Origin: DATKFM01 sp963810485
Lineage (GTDB): Bacteria; Pseudomonadota; Alphaproteobacteria; Dongiales; Dongiaceae
Reading direction: 5' to 3'
DNA length: 64,000 bases
Assembly: GCA_963810485.1 (NCBI GenBank)
Contig: CAWENQ010000007.1
Coordinates: 698,097-762,096, forward strand
Within the stretch, counting starts at the first letter, position 1; each line of letters begins with the position of its first letter. This document shows, in pieces, positions 1 to 9,007 of this stretch. The notes under the pieces are model-generated. The model saw nothing but the letters and a program-made list of their open reading frames with translations. It was not told the origin of the DNA and ran no database searches. Made by a program: the position numbers and the translations under genes.

Positions 1-565
1 CGCGGTGATAGACCCAGACGCTGGCGGGCGGCAAATTGCTGAGGATGCGCTTGCGCACCCGGCCCACCAATCCGAATTCCTTGCGCGGCAGCGGCGAAAA
101 CGGCCCATAGGTGAACTGGATATACGGACCGCCGCGCTCCAAGATAGCGAAGGCGGCGGCGACGATCTCCTGCTGCACCGATTTGCGGAAAGCCAGCAGA
201 GGCAGGCCGGAGACCACGGCGCTCACTTTGCTGATGCCGTGGGGATGGAGCAGCGCGCCCAGATGAGCGGCATCGCCCTGGACCACTTTCACCTGGGGAA
301 ACCGCTTTTGCAGCAGGTCATGCAGGGTCGGATCGCGCTCGACGCAAATCAGCTTCTCCGGCGGAATTCCCCGCTCCAGCAGCGCCTGCGTTATCACGCC
401 GGTCCCGCCGCCCAGTTCCACGATCGGGTAATGGGTCGTCTCCGGCACCTGGTTGGCCATGGCGCGGGCAAGTTCCTTGCCGCTGGGCGCGATGGCGCCG
501 ATCTTGAACGGATCCTTCAGCCAGAGACGAAAGAACAGCGCGGGATCGGAGACAAGCTTGCTCAT
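1..565 (-). CDS. PmtA-like SAM-dependent phospholipid N-methyltransferase, cut by the window edge
   Basis: Reading leftwards from the ATG at 565, an open frame of 188 codons runs off the window edge, so the C-terminus is missing. The N-terminus MSKLVSDPALFFRLWLKDP and the following IGAIAPSG resemble the opening of COG3963/PmtA proteins. A glycine-rich SAM loop (VELGGGTGVITQALL) lies near residues 49-63, and VVSGLPLLAF and the terminal LPPASVWVYHR fit the same family. Members either methylate phosphatidylethanolamine towards phosphatidylcholine or are uncharacterised paralogues. The family call rests on motif recognition; the lipid substrate is inference. The open frame on the opposite strand is a GC-driven shadow. 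Confidence 0.72.
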   Translation of the reverse strand, partial: MSKLVSDPALFFRLWLKDPFKIGAIAPSGKELARAMANQVPETTHYPIVELGGGTGVITQALLERGIPPEKLICVERDPTLHDLLQKRFPQVKVVQGDAAHLGALLHPHGISKVSAVVSGLPLLAFRKSVQQEIVAAAFAILERGGPYIQFTYGPFSPLPRKEFGLVGRVRKRILSNLPPASVWVYHR

Positions 566-685
566 GGCGATGCCGGTGAAATGTTATTGAGGAAAGGAAA
601 CCGTCGATGCGATGCCCTGACCATGACTGATTCGACAGGATAGCGGAAGCAGCCGCGGGCGGCGACCGCTTGACGTGAATCCGGT

Positions 686-1933
686 TTACGCGGTCGCACG
701 GGGTTCATGTTGCAGAAACATCTTGTTCACGGCATTGAAAACTTTGAACAGGGCGGCGAACTCGCGGTCGAAATCCTCACGCGGCAAATGCAGGTTCGGC
801 GTCAGCCGGGCAAAGATGCCATCGATACTGGTTCGTCCATCGACGGCTGCAAGGAGTGGTGCCGCCGTCCGGGGCAAGGCCATCCGCACCTCCAATCCCT
901 CGGCATGGGCGGTCAGCGATCCGCCGGGCTTCAGGCCCTTGGCCAGGTCCGGTCCCAGGCTGTCGCGCAGAACCGGAATCATCGCCCCATTGTCTGCTTG
1001 AGCCACCGTGCTTCCCGCGCGTGTGTTCGGCACCGCATAGGCGATGTGCACCTTCATATTACCGGTGAGCTGTTCGGCGATGGCTTCGCGCTGCCAGCGG
1101 CCCAGGCCGTCCAAACGCTTCAGCAGGGCGCCGTCACTGATGAAGTTCGCCGGGTCATAGCGCCAGGGTTCGATCAAGGCGGCAACGGACAGGCCGGCAG
1201 ACTCGATGAATGACGTGAACTCGCTGACCGTGTAGGGGCGGTCGATTGAATGCAGCAGCAGGTCATAGATCCCGGCGTCGCCCGCCTTCAGATGATCGCC
1301 GACGAAGGGATTGCGCGCCAGCCAGCTCGTCGCCGGCAATTGCCGGAGAAGGCGGCGGGCGAGATCGAGCTTCGCCGCCGGCCCGTCGTCGCGGCCGAGA
1401 ACGCGCAGCAACTCCTGCAGGTGATAGACGCCGGTGCGGCCATAGGCGCCATAGACCATGAGACCCAAGCCGCCGTCTTCGTTCAACGCATCGCAAAGCA
1501 CCGAGAGGCCCGCCGCGGGATCGGGCAGGTGATGCAGCACGCCGCAGCAATCGATGTAGTCGAACCTGCCGAAGGCCAGCGCGGGCAGGTCAAGGAGCGA
1601 ACCCGTATGAAAACTGATATTCTTCAGGCCGCGCGCCGCCGCGCGTGCCTCCGCGATCTTCCGCGAGGATTCAGACAGGTCGAGATAGATCACCTCCGCC
1701 GGGCAGCGGCGATCCGCCAGCTGCTGCGCCAGCATGATCGCGCCGTCGCCGGTGCCGCCGCCGGCGATCAGGGCGCGGAAGGGCCGGCTGAAATCCCGCC
1801 GGCCGGCGAAGATATAGTGATTGATCTCCAGCAGATGGCTGGGCGATCCCTCGATCAGCCGCTTGGCCTCGTCGCGCGGATCCCGCGGCGGATAGGGGTA
1901 GAGCTCATATTGCTCGCGAACGCTATCGCTCAT
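686..1933 (-). CDS. class I SAM-dependent methyltransferase
   Basis: This 415-residue protein starts at the ATG at 1933 (MSDSVREQYELYPYPP). The open frame extends further upstream, but that part overlaps the preceding gene and looks like shadow sequence. The SAM-binding loop ALIAGGGTGDGAIML is near residues 54-68, an acidic ribose-binding segment YLDLSESS follows, and CCGVLHHLPDP near residue 130 is a typical post-motif II stretch. The YPYPPRDPRDE start is shared with a widespread group of methyltransferases of unknown substrate. Its ATG overlaps the stop of the upstream oxidoreductase (ATGA), so the pair is probably translationally coupled. The acceptor molecule cannot be named. Confidence 0.75.
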   Translation of the reverse strand: MSDSVREQYELYPYPPRDPRDEAKRLIEGSPSHLLEINHYIFAGRRDFSRPFRALIAGGGTGDGAIMLAQQLADRRCPAEVIYLDLSESSRKIAEARAAARGLKNISFHTGSLLDLPALAFGRFDYIDCCGVLHHLPDPAAGLSVLCDALNEDGGLGLMVYGAYGRTGVYHLQELLRVLGRDDGPAAKLDLARRLLRQLPATSWLARNPFVGDHLKAGDAGIYDLLLHSIDRPYTVSEFTSFIESAGLSVAALIEPWRYDPANFISDGALLKRLDGLGRWQREAIAEQLTGNMKVHIAYAVPNTRAGSTVAQADNGAMIPVLRDSLGPDLAKGLKPGGSLTAHAEGLEVRMALPRTAAPLLAAVDGRTSIDGIFARLTPNLHLPREDFDREFAALFKVFNAVNKMFLQHEPRATA

Positions 1934-2913
1934 GATGCGACGGTCAGCACGACTTTGCCGGTGGAGCGCCGGTGGAGCAGTAACTGCAGCGCCTCCTGTG
2001 CGTTGGCCAGCGGCAGTTGTTGCGACACATGGGGCCGCAGCTTGCCCTCGCGCCACCATTGGAACAGCTCCTTGAATTCCGCTTCCAGCAGTTCCGGCCG
2101 GCGGCTGCGGTAGGAGCCCCAATAGAATCCGATGGCGGAGATATTCTTCACCAGCAGGATATTGCCGGGAACCTGGGGCACCTGGCCGCTGGCGAAGCCG
2201 ACGAGGATCAGCCGCGCGCCCCAATTCACCGACCGCAGCGACGCGTCGAACGCGCTGCCGCCGACGGGATCATAGACCACATCGGCGCCGCCGCCCTTGC
2301 AGATCTCCTTCACCCGGTCGCGGATGCTCTGCGTGCGGTAGTTGATCAGGTGATCGGCGCCGTGTTCGGCCGCCACCTTGAGCTTCTTGTCCTCGCCCGC
2401 GGTGGCGATGACAGTGGCGCCCATCGCCTTTCCGATCTCGACAGCGGTCAGGCCGACGCCGCCCGCCGCGCCATGGACCAGCAGCACTTCGCCCGGCTGC
2501 AAATCCGCGCGCCAGCGCAGCGCGCCATGGGAGGTGCCATAGGCGATGGGAAACGCGGCGGCGGTAACGAAATCCATGTCCGCGGGAATCGGAAACACAT
2601 CGGTTTCCTGCACCAGCGCCTGCTCGGCGAAGGCGCCGCGGCTGGCCACCGCCATCACCCGGTCGCCCGGCTTTACGCGGCGCACGGCGGCGCCGCAACT
2701 CCTGACCATGCCCGACATCTCCAGCCCCGGCGTGAACGGCAGAGGCGGCTTGTCCTGGTATGTGCCGCCGATCATCAGCGTGTCGGCGAAGTTCACGCCC
2801 GCCGCCGCAACCTGGATCAAGACATCATGGTCGCCGCTGATCCCCGGCGCCACCACATCGGCGAGGCGGAGATTGGCGATGTCGCCGAAGCTGTGGCAGA
2901 GCATGGCGCGCAT
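1930..2913 (-). CDS. NADPH:quinone oxidoreductase family (zinc-less MDR superfamily)
   Basis: This 327-residue protein of the medium-chain dehydrogenase/reductase superfamily has an N-terminal GroES-like fold (GVNFADTLMIGGTYQ, LPFTPGLEMSG) followed by a Rossmann domain. The dinucleotide-binding loop is VHGAAGGVGLTAVEIGKAMG near residues 145-164. No structural zinc cysteine cluster is visible, as expected for quinone oxidoreductase (Qor/zeta-crystallin) types, which reduce quinones or enoyl substrates with NADPH. Its length is normal for the family. It overlaps the downstream methyltransferase by 4 bp. The physiological substrate is not evident. Confidence 0.85.
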   Translation of the reverse strand: MRAMLCHSFGDIANLRLADVVAPGISGDHDVLIQVAAAGVNFADTLMIGGTYQDKPPLPFTPGLEMSGMVRSCGAAVRRVKPGDRVMAVASRGAFAEQALVQETDVFPIPADMDFVTAAAFPIAYGTSHGALRWRADLQPGEVLLVHGAAGGVGLTAVEIGKAMGATVIATAGEDKKLKVAAEHGADHLINYRTQSIRDRVKEICKGGGADVVYDPVGGSAFDASLRSVNWGARLILVGFASGQVPQVPGNILLVKNISAIGFYWGSYRSRRPELLEAEFKELFQWWREGKLRPHVSQQLPLANAQEALQLLLHRRSTGKVVLTVAS

Positions 2914-2932
2914 GACGCGGCCTCGGCCGGAC

Positions 2933-3988
2933 TCAGAAGGGAGATTCGGTGGCCGGCTTCACCCGGCCGGTCTCACGGCCGACGCGGTTGCGCACCGGCG
3001 GCGTCAGGATGTCGGCCAGGCGCGCGGCCTCATCGTCGGTGATGACGCCGAGATGGCGCAGCAGCTGGCCCATGGCAATCTCCGCGCCGCGGCTGGCGCC
3101 GTCATCCACTTTCAGCGCGATGCCGAGTCCGAGTTCGCGCAGCGACGCCGTGTAGACGCCTTCGGCGCCGGTCTTCAGCACCACCTTTTTGCCCACCACA
3201 TCCATGATCTGGGTGCAGAAGCGATCGGTGCCCGCGACCAGGAACGGCTCCGCGGCCATCGCCTCGACGATGCGCTTCGACGCTGCGGCCCGCGCCGGCG
3301 GCAGCTTGGCCGTATCCACCAGGCGCGCCATCGCCATCGCCATGTTGCCGAGCGGCACGGCGATCACGGGAATGCCGCAGCCGTCGATGCCGCGGGCAGC
3401 CTTGCCGAGATCGAGGCCGCACATCTGTTCCATCGTGCCGAGGATGCGCTGCTGCACCGGATGTTGGAGATTGATGTAGCCGGCGGTGGGCTCGCGCAGA
3501 TGACGCGCGGTGCAGAGGAATCCGGCATGCTTGCCCGAACAATTGTTGTAGGCGGCGCTGGGCTTGGTGCCGGCGCGGATCATCGCTTCCACGCTGGCCT
3601 CGTGATAGGGCATGTGGCCGCCGCATTCGAGGTCGCCGACGCTGCAGCCGATGCGCGACAGCCAGGCCTGCACCAGCTCCACATGGCGCGGCTCGCCATT
3701 GTGCGACGCGCAGGCAAGCGCGATCTCCGGCACGGACACATTGTACTTGTCGGCCGCGCCGCTCTCGATCAGCGGCAGCGCCTGCAGCGGCTTGATGGCG
3801 GAGCGGCCATAGACCGGCCGCTCGACATCGCCCCAGGCGCGCGCCACCTTGCCATCGGCATCGACCACGGCCACCGCCGCGCGATGGCGGCTCTCCACCA
3901 TCCCGCCGCGGGTGACTTCCACGACATACGGATTCGCGGTGGCGTCACTCTTGAAGCTGGCGAGACTCTTGGAATGGCTGCTCGACAT
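2933..3988 (-). CDS. L-asparaginase II, Rhizobium etli type (PF06089)
   Basis: The protein belongs to the AnsA/ReAV-type asparaginases, which hydrolyse L-asparagine to aspartate and ammonia and are unrelated to the E. coli enzymes. The SxxK catalytic motif is visible in GRSAIKPLQALP, and conserved cysteine-containing segments follow (LECGGHMPYHE, YNNCSGKHAGFLC, DGCGIPV). An alternative ATG lies at 4021. I prefer 3988 (MSSSHSK) because it starts nearer the conserved VVEVTRGGMVESRH segment. The gene is separated by 19 bp from the oxidoreductase downstream and runs divergently from the SpoU-type methylase. Length is about 351 residues, normal for the family. Confidence 0.87.
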   Translation of the reverse strand: MSSSHSKSLASFKSDATANPYVVEVTRGGMVESRHRAAVAVVDADGKVARAWGDVERPVYGRSAIKPLQALPLIESGAADKYNVSVPEIALACASHNGEPRHVELVQAWLSRIGCSVGDLECGGHMPYHEASVEAMIRAGTKPSAAYNNCSGKHAGFLCTARHLREPTAGYINLQHPVQQRILGTMEQMCGLDLGKAARGIDGCGIPVIAVPLGNMAMAMARLVDTAKLPPARAAASKRIVEAMAAEPFLVAGTDRFCTQIMDVVGKKVVLKTGAEGVYTASLRELGLGIALKVDDGASRGAEIAMGQLLRHLGVITDDEAARLADILTPPVRNRVGRETGRVKPATESPF

Positions 3989-4082
3989 CGGGAACCGGGC
4001 TGTCGCTGGATCGCCGGCCAACTTGCCCCGGCCGCCTCAGCCATGCAACCCTGCGGCGGGACGCAGCAGCGGAGGCATCCCC

Positions 4083-4628
4083 ATGCGCGGATATTTCGGC
4101 ATCGGCATCGAAGGCGTCAGCAAGCCCATGAACCTGGGCAGCCTGCTGCGGACCGCCCATGCCTTCAATGCCAGCTTCGTCTTCACCATCGGCGCCATCT
4201 TCGAGCAACGCGAGGTGCTGCTGGCCGACACCTCGGACGCGGCGGCCAGCCTGCCGCTGCACGAGTACAAGGACCTGGAGTCCTTCGAGCTGCCCCGGGG
4301 CTGCCAACTGGTGGGCGTCGAACTGCTGGAAGAGGCTGCGGAGCTCCCCAGTTTCCGCCATCCGGCCCAGGCCGCCTATGTGCTGGGGGCCGAGCGCGCC
4401 AGCCTGTCGTCCGAGCTGGTCGCCCGCTGCGACCATCTGGTGAAGATTCCCACTCGGTTCTGCATCAATGTCGCCATGGCTGGCGCCCTCGTCATGTACG
4501 ACCGGATGATCTCCCTCGGCCGCTTCGCCGAGCGGCCGGTGCGGACCGGCGGGCCGGTCGAGAAGCTGACCGCCCATGTCCATGGCGCTCCAGTCTGGAA
4601 GAAGCGCCAGGCGCGAAAGCGCGGTTGA
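4083..4628 (+). CDS. TrmH/SpoU-family RNA 2'-O-methyltransferase
   Basis: This 181-residue single-domain SPOUT methyltransferase has an N-terminus (GYFGIGIEGVSKPMNLGSLLRTA) matching SpoU motif 1, where the N and R residues act in catalysis. VLGAERASLSSELVARCD corresponds to motif 2, and IPTRFCINVAMAGALVMYDR to motif 3, which forms the SAM-binding trefoil knot. A GGAGG sequence lies about 8 bases before the ATG at 4083 and fixes the start; a longer upstream open frame lacks family similarity. It probably methylates a tRNA or rRNA ribose, and the target nucleotide is not predictable from sequence alone. Confidence 0.82.
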   Translation: MRGYFGIGIEGVSKPMNLGSLLRTAHAFNASFVFTIGAIFEQREVLLADTSDAAASLPLHEYKDLESFELPRGCQLVGVELLEEAAELPSFRHPAQAAYVLGAERASLSSELVARCDHLVKIPTRFCINVAMAGALVMYDRMISLGRFAERPVRTGGPVEKLTAHVHGAPVWKKRQARKRG

Positions 4629-4740
4629 AACCTCTGCTCGGTGCAAGCCTGCCACGTCACCAAAGTTTGTTATGGTAAACAGGCCCATTAACCGTTTGTC
4701 AGCTTGGCGGCCAATCACCCTTTGGCTAAACTCGCGTCCG

Positions 4741-5268
4741 ATGATTCGACTGATCACAGTTGCCATTGCCGCAGTCCTGCTCGCCGCCGGGAGCCTTTCC
4801 CTTGCGCTGGCGCAGGATCCGCCCAAGCCGCCCAAGGCCATCGGCCGCTATGGCGATTGGCAGGCGTTGACCTTCGAAGAGGCCGGCAACGTTGCCTGCT
4901 ACATGATCAGCGAGCCGAAGCAGGCCCAGGGGAACTACAGCACCCGCGGCAAGGTCTATGCCCTGATCACCCATCGGCCGAGTTCCAAGCAACTCAACGT
5001 GCTCACGATCATCTCCGGCTACCCCTATAAAGAGAAGAGCGAGGTCACGGTCGAGATCGGCGATGAGAAGTTCTCGCTTTTCACCGAACAGGAAACCGCC
5101 TGGGCGCCCGATGCGGATACCGACCAGAGGCTGGTTGACGCGATGAAAAAGGGATCGGGCATGATCATTCGCGGCGTTTCCACCCGGGATACGGAGACGA
5201 CCGACACCTACTCGTTGCAGGGATTCACCAAGGCCTACAACGCCATCGGCGAGGCCTGCGGCCTCTAG
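4741..5268 (+). CDS. invasion-associated locus B (IalB) family exported protein
   Basis: This 175-residue protein has a clear Sec signal peptide (MIRLITVAIAAVLLAAGSL, with cleavage expected after LALAQ). The mature part has the IalB hallmarks: an early YGDWQALTFEEAGNVACYM segment, a central region like VTVEIGDEKFSLFTEQETAW, and a C-terminal DTYSLQGFTKAYNAIGEACG. IalB-family proteins are periplasmic and common in Alphaproteobacteria. The name comes from Bartonella erythrocyte invasion, but most members have no proven role. It lies about 100 bp before rlmN on the same strand, a neighbourhood seen in other alphaproteobacteria. Confidence 0.88.
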   Translation: MIRLITVAIAAVLLAAGSLSLALAQDPPKPPKAIGRYGDWQALTFEEAGNVACYMISEPKQAQGNYSTRGKVYALITHRPSSKQLNVLTIISGYPYKEKSEVTVEIGDEKFSLFTEQETAWAPDADTDQRLVDAMKKGSGMIIRGVSTRDTETTDTYSLQGFTKAYNAIGEACGL

Positions 5269-5368
5269 GCCGCAAGCAGCCGGATTATCGCCCGCGCCGA
5301 CGGGAATTCCGGCGGGCTGGAAAACGATCACAGCGAACGCCATCTGAAGGTCATGAGCACGGGACAAA

Positions 5369-6496
5369 ATGCGCAGGTTCTTGCGCCATCGCCGGACAAC
5401 GGCCGATGGGCGGCGCAACATCGTCGGCCTCGACCGGCAGGAGCTGACCCAGGCGCTGGCGGACATCGGCGCGCCGGCCTTCCGCGCGCGGCAGATCTGG
5501 CACTGGCTCTATCATCGCGGCGCCACCGACTTCGCGGTCATGACCACGCTGGCGAAGGAGTTTCGCGCGCTGCTGGCGGAGAAGTTCGTCATCGAGCGGC
5601 CGGCCATCGCGGTGGATCAGAAATCGACCGACGGCACGCGCAAATGGCTGCTGCGCTTTCCCGACGGACAGGAAGTGGAGAGCGTGCATATCCCCGAAGA
5701 GGATCGCGGCACGCTCTGCGTCTCCTCCCAGGTCGGCTGCACGCTGACCTGCAAGTTCTGCCACACGGGCACGCAGAAGCTGGTGCGCAATCTCTCGACG
5801 CCGGAGATCGTCGGCCAGGTGATGGTGGCGCGGGACCAGATCGGCGAATGGCCCTCGCCGAAGGACGGACGCCTGCTGTCCAACATCGTGATGATGGGCA
5901 TGGGCGAGCCGCTCTACAATTTCGACAACGTCGCGAAGGCGCTGAAGATCGTCATGGATGGCGAGGGCATCTCCATCTCCAAGCGCAAGATCACGCTCTC
6001 GACCGCCGGCGTTGTGCCGATGATCCATCGCTGCGGCGCGGAGCTGGGCGTCAATCTGGCGATCTCGCTCCATGCGGTGAATGACGAGCTGCGCGACCGC
6101 ATCGTGCCGATCAACAAGAAATATCCGCTCGCGGAATTGCTGGAAGCTTGCCGCACCTATCCGGGCCTCACCAATGCCCGGCGGATCACCTTTGAATATG
6201 TGATGCTCAAGGACGTGAACGACTCGCCGGCGGAAGCACGGGAACTGGTGCGGCTGCTGAAGGATATTCCGGCGAAGGTGAATCTGATCCCTTTCAATCC
6301 CTGGCCCGGCGCGCCGTTCGAATGCTCGACGCCGGAAGCGATCACCCGCTTCTCCGATATCGTCTTCGACGCCGGCTATGCCTCGCCGGTGCGCACGCCC
6401 CGCGGCCAGGACATCATGGCCGCCTGCGGCCAGCTCAAGTCCGAAAGCATCCGGCAGCGGCGATCGGCGGCATCCGTCACGCAACCCACGGCGTAG
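5369..6496 (+). CDS. rlmN: RlmN, 23S rRNA A2503 / tRNA A37 C2-methyltransferase
   Basis: This radical-SAM enzyme of 375 residues methylates C2 of adenine 2503 in 23S rRNA and A37 in some tRNAs. The 4Fe-4S motif CxxxCxxC is present as CTLTCKFC, followed by [24 protein letters not shown] and [13 protein letters not shown] are also family signatures. A catalytic Cys is expected near the C-terminus, and [16 protein letters not shown] supplies it. The first residues ([17 protein letters not shown]) are poorly conserved. An ATG at 5353 in another frame gives a more RlmN-like leader ([18 protein letters not shown]), which hints at a different start or a small frame error, but the core is unaffected. 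Confidence 0.95.
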   Translation: MRRFLRHRRTTADGRRNIVGLDRQELTQALADIGAPAFRARQIWHWLYHRGATDFAVMTTLAKEFRALLAEKFVIERPAIAVDQKSTDGTRKWLLRFPDGQEVESVHIPEEDRGTLCVSSQVGCTLTCKFCHTGTQKLVRNLSTPEIVGQVMVARDQIGEWPSPKDGRLLSNIVMMGMGEPLYNFDNVAKALKIVMDGEGISISKRKITLSTAGVVPMIHRCGAELGVNLAISLHAVNDELRDRIVPINKKYPLAELLEACRTYPGLTNARRITFEYVMLKDVNDSPAEARELVRLLKDIPAKVNLIPFNPWPGAPFECSTPEAITRFSDIVFDAGYASPVRTPRGQDIMAACGQLKSESIRQRRSAASVTQPTA

Positions 6497-6655
6497 CGTA
6501 TCCCCACCACTAATAGTGGGTAGCGCTCTCCATTTATCCAAATCAGGTGTATTGGTTGTGCTGAACCGCTAGGCCTATCGCTCCGCTTGCATCGGATTCG
6601 CAGGTCGGATGATACTGCGCGGCCCCGCCGGGCAGGGAAGAGAGGCCACCGCCTC

Positions 6656-7723
6656 ATGCAGGATACCATCGAACCGCCGCCATCCTCGGCCGCCAGCCCG
6701 CAAGTTCTCGCCGCGGCAGCCTCGGGCATCACGGACCTCGTTGGCGGCATGGGCGGCGATGCGGAACGCGTCCTGCACGCCGCGAAGATCGACAAGAGCG
6801 CGCTGGAAAACCCGATCAACGAGATCAGCCTCGGCCAGTACTGCCGCATGTTCGAGCAGGCGGCGATCGAGACCCAGTACGACAATTTCGGCCTCCGCTT
6901 CGGCATCGACTTCAAGCCGCGGCAGCTCGGGCCGCTCGGCTACATGGCGATCAACTCGCCGACCTTGTCGGCCGGGCTGCGCAATCTCGTGAACTACTTC
7001 CCGGCCCATCAGCAGATGTCGACCCTGGCGATGCACCAGGACCATGACGTCATGACTCTCGAATATCAGATCAATGACGGCCGCATCGGCTCGCGCCGCC
7101 AGGACGCGGAGCTGTCGCTGGGGATGTTCTGCAACGTCTTCTATCACGCGCTCGGCAAGCAATGGACGCCGCTGGAGATCCATTTCGAGCATCCGCGGCC
7201 GTGGAATCCGCGGGAACACGAAGATCTGTTCGATGCGCCCGTGTTCTTCTCCCAGCCGACCAATGCCATCCTGTTCCGCCGCCGGGACATGGATGTGCTG
7301 ATGCCCGAGCCGGATCCCTATCTGTTCAGCCTGCTGGAGCCGATGATGAGCGGCCGCCGGCGGCGCGCCATCCCCGGCGACCTGGTCGGGCTGGTACAGC
7401 AGAAGATCGAGGCTCATCTCGGCCATGCGGATGCGCTGCTGACAAAGGTGGCCCAGGATCTGGGCATGTCGAGTTGGACCCTGCATCGCCGGCTGCGCGA
7501 CCTGAATGTCAGCTTCAGCGATCTGCTGCGCGGCACGCGGCGGCAACTCGCCATGCGCTATGTCGCCGAGCCGCACATCCCGCTGACGGAGATCGCCTTG
7601 CTGCTCGGCTATTCCGAGCTCAGCGCCTTCAGCCGCGCCTTCCATCAATGGGCCGGCATGTCGCCCGCCCGCTATCGCCGGGAATGCTTGAAGCGCCGGG
7701 CAGAGCAGGTGGCGCCAGGTTAG
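6656..7723 (+). CDS. AraC-family transcriptional regulator with Arabinose_bd-type N-terminal domain
   Basis: This 355-residue regulator has an N-terminal ligand-sensing region of the OruR/QhpR type (GQYCRMFEQAAIETQYDNFG, LGPLGYMAINSPTLSAGLRN). It ends with a C-terminal AraC double helix-turn-helix: VAQDLGMSSWTLHRRLRDL, then TEIALLLGYSELSAFSRAFH and GMSPARYRREC. I chose the ATG at 6656 because the upstream extension has no similarity to the family. It converges on the microcompartment operon, 4 bp from the last shell gene. As the only regulator near that locus it is the best candidate activator, although that role is inferred from position only. Confidence 0.85.
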   Translation: MQDTIEPPPSSAASPQVLAAAASGITDLVGGMGGDAERVLHAAKIDKSALENPINEISLGQYCRMFEQAAIETQYDNFGLRFGIDFKPRQLGPLGYMAINSPTLSAGLRNLVNYFPAHQQMSTLAMHQDHDVMTLEYQINDGRIGSRRQDAELSLGMFCNVFYHALGKQWTPLEIHFEHPRPWNPREHEDLFDAPVFFSQPTNAILFRRRDMDVLMPEPDPYLFSLLEPMMSGRRRRAIPGDLVGLVQQKIEAHLGHADALLTKVAQDLGMSSWTLHRRLRDLNVSFSDLLRGTRRQLAMRYVAEPHIPLTEIALLLGYSELSAFSRAFHQWAGMSPARYRRECLKRRAEQVAPG

Positions 7724-7726
7724 GCG

Positions 7727-8356
7727 CTACTGCGTGCGGCCCTCGATGGCGTCGAGGGTCTTGATGATGCGGTCCTTCGCCCGCTGAATGCCCGAGTTGC
7801 GGCCGCTGATATAGATGCGGCCGGCGGCGCCGATCATCTGCACATCCACGAGCGTATTCTCCGGCGCCACTTTCTCCGCCTCGTTGGCGGCAACGGCGGC
7901 AAACAGCGCCGGCACCATCTCGAAGATCAGCAGCGTTTCGCCCGGCAGGATCATCGAGGCCTGGCGGTTGCGGTTGATGATGACCGCATGCTGGTCGGTG
8001 ATGTCCTCGATCACGTCGGTATAGAGCACGCGCGGCTTGAGCTGGTCCGTCGCCTTGCGGCCGATGCCTTTCAGCACCGCGGCGCCGGCGCGGTTCACCT
8101 CGTCGGCGTCATTGCTGTGCAGTTCCAGCACGCCGAACTGCCGTTCGACGAACAGGATGCCCGGCTCCACCGACGGCACCGATTTCAGCGCGAGGTCGAT
8201 GATGCGCTCGATCGCCAGGCCGGGCGCCACCTCGATGATCAGCGAGTTGCTGCCCTCGAACGGCGGATAGCCCCGCGCCCGCGTCGGCGTGCCCATATAG
8301 GCCGCGAATTGCGGACGAAGATTCTCGATCGGCAGATAGACACGCAGTTCAGTCAT
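7727..8356 (-). CDS. BMC-T tandem-domain microcompartment shell protein
   Basis: This 209-residue protein holds two consecutive BMC folds and should form pseudohexameric trimers in the shell facet. Domain 1 (about 1-105) contains IIEVAPGLAIERIIDLALKS and GILFVERQFGVLELHS. Domain 2 (about 106-205) contains AVIINRNRQASMILPGETLL and VQMIGAAGRIYISGRNSGI. It is clearly paralogous to the BMC-T gene at 9541-10146, sharing the APGL, VERQFG, INRN and SMILPGE blocks. It is the last gene of the operon. Two BMC-T proteins, one BMC-H and one BMC-P are the shell complement known from mycobacterial RMM compartments. Whether it makes a gated or stacked trimer cannot be seen from the sequence. Confidence 0.9.
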   Translation of the reverse strand: MTELRVYLPIENLRPQFAAYMGTPTRARGYPPFEGSNSLIIEVAPGLAIERIIDLALKSVPSVEPGILFVERQFGVLELHSNDADEVNRAGAAVLKGIGRKATDQLKPRVLYTDVIEDITDQHAVIINRNRQASMILPGETLLIFEMVPALFAAVAANEAEKVAPENTLVDVQMIGAAGRIYISGRNSGIQRAKDRIIKTLDAIEGRTQ

Positions 8357-8411
8357 GACTCATCACCGCCGCCCTCACGACCTCTGGGCGCCATGAGGGC
8401 GAAAGCGCCGC

Positions 8412-8690
8412 CTACTTCTGGCCGGCGGTGAAGTGCTTGTTGAGGTCCGGGTGCGGCCGCGGAATGACATGGACGGAGACCAGCTCGCCGATGGCAGTCG
8501 CAGCCTCGGAGCCCGCCTCGGTCGCCGCCTTCACCGCGCCGACATCGCCGTTGATGATCACGGCGACCAGGCCGTCGCCCACCTGCTCCCGGCCGACGAT
8601 GGTGACGTTGGCGGCCTTGACCATGGCATCGGCGGCGGCCAGCGCCGCAACATAGCCCTTGGTTTCGATCAGTCCGATGGCATTCGACAT
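8412..8690 (-). CDS. BMC-H hexameric microcompartment shell protein
   Basis: At 92 residues this is a canonical single-domain BMC (PF00936) protein. [20 protein letters not shown] is the classic N-terminus, with [20 protein letters not shown] and [19 protein letters not shown] following. The C-terminus keeps [11 protein letters not shown], a typical edge segment of EutM/PduA-type hexamers. These proteins tile the shell facets and their central pore passes substrates. The usual pore loop follows the [15 protein letters not shown] strand, but I cannot assign selectivity. It is the only BMC-H in the locus, lying between the BMC-P and a BMC-T gene. Confidence 0.95.
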   Translation of the reverse strand: MSNAIGLIETKGYVAALAAADAMVKAANVTIVGREQVGDGLVAVIINGDVGAVKAATEAGSEAATAIGELVSVHVIPRPHPDLNKHFTAGQK

Positions 8691-8732
8691 GTTTCTCTCC
8701 TCGCTTAAAAATGAAAGTGAAGGTGGATTGGA

Positions 8733-9005
8733 TTACTTCTTCGGCTTGTCCGGCCTGCTGGCGGATTCGTCGATTGAACCGATGATCAGCGCGTCCAGCG
8801 GCGGCGGCTTGCCCTGGAACCAGGCGGCAGCAACGGAACCGGTGGCGACGAGCACCCGCTCGCCGACGCCGCAGCCCAGCACGTCGAAGGCCACGAGCCG
8901 GGTACCCTTGCCGTCATCCAGTTCGATTTCCAGCATGGCGCCGCTGGGCACTTCCTTCAGGCGCTTGGTGGACCAGACATTGCCAATCACGGTTGCACGC
9001 AGCAT
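8733..9005 (-). CDS. BMC-P (EutN/CcmL) pentameric vertex protein
   Basis: This 90-residue EutN/CcmL-family protein (PF03319) caps the vertices of the polyhedral shell. It starts MLRATVIGNVWSTKRLKEVP, followed by GAMLEIELDDGKGTRLVAFD, and has the characteristic LGCGVGERVLVATGSVAAAW segment and the IIGSID strand near the C-terminus. Only one such gene is present, which is enough to close a shell. The start codon lies 3 bp from the end of the upstream BMC-associated gene, so the two are probably translated together. Confidence 0.95.
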   Translation of the reverse strand: MLRATVIGNVWSTKRLKEVPSGAMLEIELDDGKGTRLVAFDVLGCGVGERVLVATGSVAAAWFQGKPPPLDALIIGSIDESASRPDKPKK

Positions 9006-9007
9006 GG

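Noticed and set aside
2546..4678. Long rightward open frame of about 710 codons across 2.5-4.7 kb
   Set aside because: It lies antisense to the quinone oxidoreductase and asparaginase genes and has no family similarity; high GC makes such shadow frames common.
5353..5440. RlmN starting in the alternative frame at 5353
   Set aside because: The leader looks family-like, but the frame diverges before the conserved [10 protein letters not shown] segment, so the 5369 frame is the one that encodes the enzyme; a base error cannot be excluded.
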